Below, in pieces: positions 1 to 5,239 of a stretch of DNA of 7,065 bases. Position 1 is the stretch's first letter. Each line of letters starts with the position of its first letter. Location: the NCBI GenBank assembly GCA_002437945.1, contig DJSB01000046.1, forward strand, positions 1-7,065, read 5' to 3'. The notes below the pieces were generated by a model. It was given only the letters and a program-made list of their open reading frames with translations, ran no database searches and was not told the DNA's origin. A program made the translations under genes and the position numbers. The stretch comes from Christensenella sp. UBA6345 (GTDB lineage: Bacteria > Bacillota > Clostridia > Christensenellales > UBA1242).

Positions 1-248
1 AACACTTTTTTTAAACTTTTTTAAAAACTTTTTTAGATAGTTGAGAAACACACTTCACGTCCGCTCCGTGTGTTTCTCATTTACCTACTTTATGTTTAAC
101 TTTTGTGCATTTTAACCATATGTTGTTTTGTGGTATTTTTATGTTTTTGTAAGATTAAAAAGTATCTTGTCTATTAAAATATCAATAAATAGACCTACTT
201 TTTACGATTGAATAAGGCATTACTACACACCAAAATCTCTAATTCAAT
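1..248. other. Non-coding stretch at the window edge
   Basis: No open reading frame longer than about 15 codons, tRNA-like fold or convincing promoter is seen on either strand. It holds the hairpin at 42-79, phased T-tracts at 6-34, a 7-bp inverted repeat GTCTATT/AATAGAC (169-175, 188-194) and a repeated ACCTACTTT (83-91, 193-201). It follows the terminator of the PIN-like gene, and the next gene must lie beyond position 1. Confidence 0.6.
42..79. repeat. Perfect 12-bp stem-loop with a GC-rich loop
   Basis: TGAGAAACACAC (42-53) pairs with GTGTGTTTCTCA (68-79) around a 14-base loop that is far richer in G and C than its surroundings. Neither strand has a T-run right after it, so it is not a standard terminator. 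It may be a small dispersed repeat or part of a structured RNA. Confidence 0.7.
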
Positions 249-310
249 AAAAAAATTACCCATATACATATATAAGATTAATTATTTCTTATATAAATAT
301 ATAGGTAATT
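249..310 (-). terminator. AT-rich intrinsic terminator after the PIN-like gene
   Basis: AATTACC (254-260) pairs with GGTAATT (304-310). Inside it ATATA (262-266) pairs with TATAT (298-302) and TATATAAG (269-276) with CTTATATA (288-295), giving 20 pairs with three mismatched positions and an 11-base loop. On the minus strand the hairpin is followed by seven Ts (255-249). It starts 34 bases after the stop codon. The stem is mostly A-U, so efficiency is uncertain. Confidence 0.65.
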
Positions 311-344
311 AATTATTAATATTAAAGTAACTTCGTATGTCTAA

Positions 345-1946
345 TTATCTCATATCCATACCGCCATCATTGGTAGGAGTAGTATTTTCAACGTTACTTC
401 CTGTGCCACTAGGCATATTGGTAGATACCGTACTATGAGTATTGGTAGATAATGTCCCATTATTAGGCACAACTGCAGTAGCATTAATTGATTGAGTAAC
501 AACAGTAGTATTTTGTTCTGTCAATTTTCTCTTTTCGTCATCGGTTAAATCATCATTAATATCATATGTATTATAGATACTATTATATTCTCTTTCATCT
601 ACTTGTTCTTTACCTTTCACTATATGTACATTGGACTCACTTAATTCTGGTTTTTCTAATCCCAATAAAGTGCCCTTTTCTATTATATCATTATCGTCAG
701 AATGCTCTACTGCTTCCATAGGGTTGTATATAGCCGAATCAAGTCTATCTTCACAACCTACCGTGCAAGTTTCTTCAGCTACTGTTTGTTGAACATTATT
801 TTGTCTAGAATTATCCATATGTCCCAACAACTTTTCAAAAATTGAAGTAATTGTTGAATTTAATTCAGGTGGTGGATTTAACATAGCAAAAGTATGGTCT
901 TTGGCTAAAGGAACAATTTTTGTTTTTTCTTCCATATACTGTTTAGCCAATTGAGAATATTCTTGTGCACTGATACTAAAACCTGATGTTCTTACATCTT
1001 TTAAATTGCTCGTTACAAATGCAAGTCCTAAACATTGGGCTGCAGCCACACAATTGGGGTCGCCTGCATCTCCAAATTTATTTTGAGTAGAATCTACACC
1101 TTTTATTTTCTTTCCACTTTTCTTATCTATCTTTTCTTGGGCTAGTTTATTACCCAAGTTTTCTATTCTTTGACTTGCTTTTTCACTAAACATAACTAGT
1201 GAACAATGTTTCAATATCTTTCTTATTGTCTCTTCATTAAACACCTTTATCGTATCTAGTTTACCGCTCTTTCCTTTAGAACTTTCTGCTTTCTTTTGAA
1301 GTTCGGCTTGGGCTACTTTGTATTCAATCGAATTTAAAACATGAGTAAAAATTTCTTTTTCAACATAACTTGTAATTACAAGTTCATATTTAGGATTTTT
1401 ACCTAAACCCAACTTAAATAATCTAGCAACTTCTGTATTGGTTGATAAATCGTTAATTTGTTGGATTATATGTTTGTATGGATCTTTTAAGTCGCCAATC
1501 AATAATTCTATTTGATCTACATCAGCAGAATTATCAATCTTTTTATGGGTTATCTTATCATATTTAGTTAATAAATTAGGATAATGCTGTGTAAATTGCT
1601 TATAATTATCTTTCATTAATTGAAAAATAACATCTTTTTGACTTTCTTTTAATGCCCCACTCTGTAGCATATCAAGATACATTTCGTTAATATCATAATA
1701 GTTTGGATATATTTTACTTTCAAAAATAGATACATTATCTTTATAAAATATTGATCTAATCATAGGGTCACGGAAGAAATCTCGCATAAGCACAACAAAT
1801 TTATCTAAATACAATTGTTTTCTTCTTACCATACGGCTAATATCAATATTTGAGATATTGCCATTAGAATATTTATCTAAAAATTCTGAAAAATTAAGGA
1901 CAGTGTTAGTATCAAGTGCCATTTTTATCTTTTCATTTTCTTCCAT
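345..1946 (-). CDS. PIN domain-like putative ribonuclease with long insertions and a low-complexity tail
   Basis: PIN domains are Mg-dependent RNases, as in VapC toxins. Here the N-terminus has the first-strand motif ALDTNTVL (10-17; D12). Residues 293-314 align without gaps to the VapC C-terminal motif: D296, the AAA at 301-303, G307, then FVTSN (310-314) with N314 and D317. An acidic pair E196/E198 in VEKEIF may supply the second position. The core spans about 310 residues against 120-140 in VapC, so long helical insertions must separate the motifs. The region from about 380 to 533 is acidic, then Thr/Ser/Asn-rich and probably disordered, with an in-frame repeat. No signal peptide or membrane segment is seen. 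The ATG start has AAAGGA 10 bases upstream, inside the end of the preceding gene. The family assignment is from motifs by eye; nuclease activity is inferred. Confidence 0.7.
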   Translation of the reverse strand: MEENEKIKMALDTNTVLNFSEFLDKYSNGNISNIDISRMVRRKQLYLDKFVVLMRDFFRDPMIRSIFYKDNVSIFESKIYPNYYDINEMYLDMLQSGALKESQKDVIFQLMKDNYKQFTQHYPNLLTKYDKITHKKIDNSADVDQIELLIGDLKDPYKHIIQQINDLSTNTEVARLFKLGLGKNPKYELVITSYVEKEIFTHVLNSIEYKVAQAELQKKAESSKGKSGKLDTIKVFNEETIRKILKHCSLVMFSEKASQRIENLGNKLAQEKIDKKSGKKIKGVDSTQNKFGDAGDPNCVAAAQCLGLAFVTSNLKDVRTSGFSISAQEYSQLAKQYMEEKTKIVPLAKDHTFAMLNPPPELNSTITSIFEKLLGHMDNSRQNNVQQTVAEETCTVGCEDRLDSAIYNPMEAVEHSDDNDIIEKGTLLGLEKPELSESNVHIVKGKEQVDEREYNSIYNTYDINDDLTDDEKRKLTEQNTTVVTQSINATAVVPNNGTLSTNTHSTVSTNMPSGTGSNVENTTPTNDGGMDMR

Positions 1947-1949
1947 ATA

Positions 1950-2516
1950 CTACTCGTCCTTTGTCTTTACTTCTGTTGTATTTTTAAAGAAAGATGCTCT
2001 ATTAGGGTCTCTTAATTGCATAAAATTATGATATTCTTCTGGCGTCATATTATTAATCATTTCCATGTAATTTTTATGGTCACGTTCTAAATCCTTTTGA
2101 TCTTTTGCCCATTCGTTTCTATGTGCCCATTCATATTCAAATTGCTTAAGTTCTTTTTCTCTTACTTCAGCAGATTCATTTTCAGTAACTTTTAATACAA
2201 CATCTCTTGCATCTTGATAGTCTTGTTCTTCTGGATATAGTAACTTTTCTCCTACAATCTTACTCCATTTATCCATAAGACTAGCATATTCTTCATCAGA
2301 TATTATCTTTTTGCTTTTTGGCTGTAAGTCTTCATATATACCACCTATATCATTCTTCTTTAGTTCTGTCCAATCTTTATCTAAAACTTTATAATACTCT
2401 TTGTATAACGCATCATATTCTTTCTTGTATTGTTTTTTCTTTTTTTTATCTTGTTCATTACGCCAACATTCAAATAATTCACACACTCTATTTTTAATCG
2501 CGGTCTTTAGTCTCAT
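1950..2516 (-). CDS. Hypothetical charged, helical 188-residue protein, first gene of a pair with a PIN-like protein
   Basis: I do not recognise a family. The protein is very rich in Lys, Glu, Asp and Tyr, almost lacks Gly and Pro, and reads as mostly helical, with possible coiled coils at about 20-56 and 112-150. A lysine cluster stands at 24-28, tryptophans recur (18, 49, 84, 130, 136), and a C-terminal segment MTPEEYHNFM (157-166) is followed by a polar tail. No signal peptide, membrane segment, helix-turn-helix or catalytic motif is visible, so it is probably cytoplasmic. The start is the ATG at 2516, chosen from the strong AAAGGAG. Its stop is 3 bases before the next gene's ATG, and that gene's ribosome binding site lies within its last codons, so the two are coupled. 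A role as partner or inhibitor of the PIN-like protein is inference only. The lysine cluster is coded by a slippery A-run. Confidence 0.8.
   Translation of the reverse strand: MRLKTAIKNRVCELFECWRNEQDKKKKKQYKKEYDALYKEYYKVLDKDWTELKKNDIGGIYEDLQPKSKKIISDEEYASLMDKWSKIVGEKLLYPEEQDYQDARDVVLKVTENESAEVREKELKQFEYEWAHRNEWAKDQKDLERDHKNYMEMINNMTPEEYHNFMQLRDPNRASFFKNTTEVKTKDE
1957..1962 (-). promoter_or_regulatory. Ribosome binding site of the PIN-like gene inside the upstream gene
   Basis: AAAGGA on the minus strand lies in the last codons of the 188-residue gene, 10 bases before the ATG at 1946. It favours this start over the in-frame ATG at 1922, which has only a weak AAG upstream. Confidence 0.65.
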
Positions 2517-2523
2517 AAACAAT

Positions 2524-2530
2524 CTCCTTT
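2524..2530 (-). promoter_or_regulatory. Ribosome binding site that sets the start of the 188-residue protein
   Basis: AAAGGAG (2530-2524) is 7 bases before the ATG at 2516-2514 but only 1 base before the in-frame TTG at 2522-2520. The ATG is therefore the start. Confidence 0.85.
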
Positions 2531-2540
2531 AATCATTAAT

Positions 2541-2560
2541 CATATTTTACAATAAATATG
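2541..2560. promoter_or_regulatory. Palindrome over the -10 region, candidate operator
   Basis: CATATTT (2541-2547) and AAATATG (2554-2560) are perfect 7-base inverted repeats 6 bases apart. They cover the whole -10 element and part of the spacer of the promoter, where a bound dimeric repressor would block polymerase. No regulator is identified, and AT-rich palindromes arise easily by chance. Confidence 0.4.
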
Positions 2561-2572
2561 TTTTTTTGTAAA
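2544..2572 (-). promoter_or_regulatory. Sigma-A promoter of the 188-residue/PIN gene pair
   Basis: On the minus strand TTTACA (2572-2567; 5 of 6 to the -35 consensus) and TAAAAT (2549-2544; 5 of 6 to the -10) are separated by exactly 17 bases. The predicted start is near 2537, about 21 bases before the ATG. It follows the sigG terminator, so the pair should be transcribed on its own and in vegetative cells. Confidence 0.72.
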
Positions 2573-2628
2573 TATATAGCCTTAAAAAAATAAGAACGAT
2601 TTAATCATAAAAAATATTGTAATTCAAC

Positions 2629-2655
2629 AAAAAAAAGTGACTATAAAGTCACTTT
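2629..2655 (-). terminator. Rho-independent terminator of sigG, overlapping its stop codon
   Basis: AAAGTGACT (2634-2642) and AGTCACTTT (2647-2655) form a perfect 9-bp stem with a 4-base loop. On the minus strand the hairpin runs into eight Ts (2636-2629). The TAA stop of sigG (2656-2654) is partly in the stem. Confidence 0.92.
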
Positions 2656-3424
2656 AAAAACATTTTTTAATCTGGTCAATTGCTGTTTTTTCTAGTCTAC
2701 TAACTTGAGCCTGACTTATACCAACTTCTTCACTTACTTCCATTTGAGTTTTGCCTATATAATATCTTAAAAGCAATATTTCTTTCTCTCTAGGATTAAG
2801 TTTAGTTAATGCATCTTTTAAATTGATGTTTTCAAGCCATATTTCTTCACTATTTTTACTATCAGATACTTGATCCATAAGATATATAGTATCATCTCCA
2901 TCATTAAATACGGGATTTCCCAAACTTACTGGAGCAGATATAGCATCTAGCGCAATAGCAACATCTTTAACTTTAACATCAATCAATTGAGATATTTCTT
3001 CTATAGTTGGTTCTTCCACTTTATCTTTAGATAATATTTCTCTAGCCTTTAATGCCCTATAAGCAATGTCTCTTAAACTTCTAGATACTCTAATTGAATT
3101 GTTATCACGCAAAAATCTTTTTATTTCACCAATTATCATAGGCACTGCATAAGTTGAAAATTTAACATTAAGTCCAGTATCAAAGTTGTCAATTGCTTTC
3201 ATAAGTCCTATACAACCCACTTGAAATATATCATCAACATTTTCTTTAGGAGTATTAAATCTTTGTACCACACTTAAAACTAATCGCATATTAGCATATG
3301 CAAATTCTTCTCTAGCATCTTTATCTCCGTTTTTTATCTTAACCATAAGTTCAGCCATTTGTTTGCCATTGAGTTTTGGTAAAGTAGAAGTATTAACACC
3401 TGTTATTTCAACTTTATTTCCCAT
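2654..3424 (-). CDS. sigG: RNA polymerase sigma-G, late forespore sporulation factor
   Basis: Sigma-G drives late gene expression in the engulfed forespore, including spore DNA-protection and germination genes. The start chosen is the ATG at 3424 (256 residues; 260 in B. subtilis), because the ribosome binding site covers the earlier GTG and because MGNKVEITGVNTS matches the family start MSRNKVEICGVDTS. Region 2 is almost identical to known sigma-G: NMRLVLSVVQRF (45-56), DDIFQVGCIGLMKAIDNFD (64-82), VKFSTYAVPMIIGEI (87-101), then RDNNSIRVSRSLRDIAY (106-122). Region 3 follows, and region 4 has the helix-turn-helix TQMEVSEEVGISQAQVSRLEK (226-246). The gene follows sigE by 131 bases with its own sigma-F-like promoter. 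Its stop codon lies inside the terminator stem. Confidence 0.97.
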   Translation of the reverse strand: MGNKVEITGVNTSTLPKLNGKQMAELMVKIKNGDKDAREEFAYANMRLVLSVVQRFNTPKENVDDIFQVGCIGLMKAIDNFDTGLNVKFSTYAVPMIIGEIKRFLRDNNSIRVSRSLRDIAYRALKAREILSKDKVEEPTIEEISQLIDVKVKDVAIALDAISAPVSLGNPVFNDGDDTIYLMDQVSDSKNSEEIWLENINLKDALTKLNPREKEILLLRYYIGKTQMEVSEEVGISQAQVSRLEKTAIDQIKKCF

Positions 3425-3429
3425 AATCA

Positions 3430-3433
3430 CTCC
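3430..3433 (-). promoter_or_regulatory. Ribosome binding site that sets the sigG start
   Basis: GGAG (3433-3430) lies 5 bases before the ATG at 3424-3422. It overlaps the in-frame GTG at 3430-3428, which therefore cannot be the start even though it gives the longest reading frame. Confidence 0.75.
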
Positions 3434-3449
3434 AACACTATTTTTAACA

Positions 3450-3478
3450 TATGTTATCCAAAATAAAATTAAATATAC
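3450..3478 (-). promoter_or_regulatory. Sigma-F-type promoter of sigG
   Basis: On the minus strand GTATA (3478-3474) is followed after 14 bases by GGATAACATA (3459-3450). This fits the sigma-F consensus GYATA, spacer of about 15, GGnnAnAnTR, with one mismatch. It lies in the 131-base gap between sigE and sigG and would start transcription about 20 bases before the sigG ATG. Control of sigG by sigma-F is established in Bacillus and Clostridioides. A sigma-G -10 (CATnnTA) at a suitable distance was not found. Confidence 0.7.
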
Positions 3479-3555
3479 ATACTAAAATTATGGGATAGTA
3501 ATCTAAAAAACACTAAAGTAATACTAAATACTAGAACTATTAGACTTATAAAAAA

Positions 3556-4257
3556 TTAAGATATTTTTAACATTTCTTTTTTTATGCGATTAACAATTTT
3601 CTTTTCAAGTCTACTAATATAACTTTGACTTATATTAAGTGACTCGGCAACTTCCTTTTGCGTTTGTTCATCTTCTCCATTAAGTCCGAATCGTAGTATC
3701 ATAATTTCTCGTTCACGAGAATTAAGTTTGTTAATTATTTGCCACAACAATTTAATTTCTACACTGGTATTAAGGTCATTCTCTGGAGTGTTATCTTCGC
3801 TAGGAACAATATCACACAACATAAGTTCGTTACCGTCCGAATCACTTTTTAATGGTTCACTTAAACTAATCTCTTGTTTAATTTTTGATACCTTTCGTAA
3901 ATGCATAAGAATTTCGTTTTCTATACATTTACTAGCATATGTGGCTATTTTTATATTCTTATCTGACCTATACGAATTAATCGCTTTTATAAGTCCTATA
4001 CTTCCTATACTAATTAAATCTTCAAGTTCGGTTTCGGAATTTTCAAATTTTTTAGCGATGTACACCACCAATCTTAAATTATGTTCAATTAATTTTTGTT
4101 TTGCTAGTTCAGGATTAGTATCTAGCATAAGTATATATTCTTTTTCACTTTCTTCACTTAACGCTTGTGGTAAAGCACTATCATTGCATAAATAGAACAA
4201 CAAGTTGGGCTTTTTAAAAAATAGTTTTTGAATAAGTTTTATTATAAAATTAAACAT
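3556..4257 (-). CDS. sigE: RNA polymerase sigma-E precursor (pro-sigma-E), mother-cell sporulation factor
   Basis: Sigma-E directs early mother-cell transcription after asymmetric division. The 233 residues compare with 239 in B. subtilis. The first ~22 residues form the hydrophobic and basic pro-sequence that holds the precursor at the membrane until SpoIIGA cleaves it; by alignment with Y27-Y28 of B. subtilis the cut would fall at F21-Y22. Sigma region 2 includes NLRLVVYIAKKF (60-71), EDLISIGSIGLIKAI (79-93) and IATYASKCIENEIL (104-117). Region 4 has the helix-turn-helix TQKEVAESLNISQSYISRLEKKI (199-221). The segment DGNELMLCDI (141-150) matches sigma-E DGNELLLSD and separates it from sigma-K and sigma-G. 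It is in an operon with spoIIGA and has a strong ribosome binding site. Confidence 0.96.
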   Translation of the reverse strand: MFNFIIKLIQKLFFKKPNLLFYLCNDSALPQALSEESEKEYILMLDTNPELAKQKLIEHNLRLVVYIAKKFENSETELEDLISIGSIGLIKAINSYRSDKNIKIATYASKCIENEILMHLRKVSKIKQEISLSEPLKSDSDGNELMLCDIVPSEDNTPENDLNTSVEIKLLWQIINKLNSREREIMILRFGLNGEDEQTQKEVAESLNISQSYISRLEKKIVNRIKKEMLKIS

Positions 4258-4263
4258 AATATT

Positions 4264-4270
4264 CTCCTTT
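4264..4270 (-). promoter_or_regulatory. sigE ribosome binding site overlapping the spoIIGA stop (translational coupling)
   Basis: AAAGGAG on the minus strand shares two bases with the spoIIGA TAA (4271-4269) and lies 6 bases before the sigE ATG at 4257-4255. Ribosomes ending on the protease message are placed to begin its substrate. Confidence 0.85.
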
Positions 4271-5132
4271 AATTAAAAATTGATGGGCTTAACAAACAAT
4301 CAAATTTACCACAAAAATTAGTTTTTGCCAGTCCGACAGATTGATTGTTAAGTACTGTAACATTATTGTTGTGGTCTATAACTTCAACTTTATCTATGGT
4401 AAATAAAAGCATTTTATCACTTCCACTAGAGTTAACCATATTAACAAATTTTGCATTGTTTAGTCCTACATCATTAATATTACCTGTGATTAAATTTTTA
4501 AGATTAATATTGGGATACAATTTAATAAGTGTACGATAATTAATTATAATAACCCCGCCATTATCTACGCCTATCTGATTACCACTATCTAAAAAGCCCG
4601 TAACCATAGTTGTTTTTCCATCAAATTTAACATCATAATAGAAATCTGAAAAAGTTGTTTTTTCTTTATATGTTTTGACAAGTTTAATCATAAATTGAGA
4701 ATACATATAGATAAGCAAAATAAACAAACTTATAGGTATTTCAAAACCATTAATTATTAACCCACTAAATGATATAGGTAAACCCAATATATAAATTAAT
4801 CCAAAGCACAAACCACCCAATACAAAAGTAAAAGATAAAAATAAAAAGAATGCTGTAATTATTTCTTTTAACTTTTTATATTTTTTTATTACTAATATCA
4901 TACTTAATCCTAGCATAAATTTTAGGCTAATGAGTATTAAATTATCAACAATTAAACTACCTGTATTGATATGTAAAAAAGGCATAAAAATAGCACCTAA
5001 AGTTCCTATAGTACTGCTTAAAAATTTAAGTAATTTTTTTGCATTAAGTCTTAAACTTTTATCAACCAAATTAAGTAAAATATAATTAATTATTAAATTG
5101 TCCAAAATAACATATTCAATATATACTTCCAT
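4269..5132 (-). CDS. spoIIGA: Sigma-E processing protease SpoIIGA
   Basis: SpoIIGA is the membrane-bound aspartic protease that removes the pro-peptide of sigma-E in the mother cell after it receives a forespore signal (SpoIIR in Bacillus). The 287-residue protein is slightly shorter than the roughly 309 of B. subtilis. Residues 1-155 hold about five hydrophobic membrane segments (near 5-23, 38-56, 60-83, 91-117, 121-149). The soluble C-terminal half has the protease motif LDSGN (181-185), in which D182 corresponds to the catalytic aspartate (D183 in B. subtilis), and ends in LLSPSI, a typical family end. The N-terminus MEVYIEYVILDN aligns well with known SpoIIGA starts and fixes the ATG, although no Shine-Dalgarno sequence precedes it. 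It lies immediately upstream of sigE; its stop codon overlaps the sigE ribosome binding site. Confidence 0.95.
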   Translation of the reverse strand: MEVYIEYVILDNLIINYILLNLVDKSLRLNAKKLLKFLSSTIGTLGAIFMPFLHINTGSLIVDNLILISLKFMLGLSMILVIKKYKKLKEIITAFFLFLSFTFVLGGLCFGLIYILGLPISFSGLIINGFEIPISLFILLIYMYSQFMIKLVKTYKEKTTFSDFYYDVKFDGKTTMVTGFLDSGNQIGVDNGGVIIINYRTLIKLYPNINLKNLITGNINDVGLNNAKFVNMVNSSGSDKMLLFTIDKVEVIDHNNNVTVLNNQSVGLAKTNFCGKFDCLLSPSIFN

Positions 5133-5139
5133 CGTTATA

Positions 5140-5145
5140 AGTATA
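5140..5145 (-). promoter_or_regulatory. Candidate -10 element of the spoIIGA promoter, possibly giving a leaderless mRNA
   Basis: TATACT on the minus strand ends 7 bases before the spoIIGA ATG, so a transcript from it would begin at or next to the start codon. As I recall, the B. subtilis spoIIG -10 is the same hexamer, used with an unusually long spacer and Spo0A as activator. I see no good -35: TGGCTA at 17 bp matches 3 of 6. A weak half-match to the Spo0A box (core CGAA at 5182-5185, + strand) lies about 50 bases upstream of the predicted start. An alternative -10, TACAAT at 5155-5150, would leave a short leader. Confidence 0.4.
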
Positions 5146-5191
5146 AAATATTGTATTAAATATAGCCATTTTTTATAAAAACGAATAAAAC

Positions 5192-5226
5192 AAAAAAAAC
5201 ACTATTTTTATCAAATAGTGTTTTTT
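5192..5226 (-). terminator. Rho-independent terminator after ftsZ
   Basis: Stem CACTATTT (5200-5207) pairs with AAATAGTG (5213-5220) around a 5-base loop. On the minus strand it is followed by eight Ts (5199-5192) and it begins 20 bases after the ftsZ stop. The flanking A- and T-runs extend the stem, and the + strand also has a T6 tail, so it could work in both directions. Confidence 0.88.
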
Positions 5227-5239
5227 AATAGTCGATTAA

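Noticed and set aside
32..79. A 15-codon minus-strand frame starting with ATG at 80-78 and running through the hairpin
   Set aside because: Too short, weak ribosome binding site, and mostly made of the hairpin sequence.
169..194. Inverted repeat GTCTATT/AATAGAC as a possible terminator
   Set aside because: A 7-bp mainly A-T stem with a 12-base loop and no T-run on either strand.
83..201. ACCTACTTT repeated 110 bases apart as possible attachment-site repeats
   Set aside because: Nine bases is too short in AT-rich DNA, and no integrase or other mobile gene lies nearby.
3481..3555. Possible terminator between sigE and sigG
   Set aside because: Only weak overlapping AT-rich partial stems were found, none with a clear hairpin followed by a T-run.
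3728..4195. Open reading frame of 155 codons on the + strand
   Set aside because: It is the antisense shadow of sigE, with no ribosome binding site or recognisable product.
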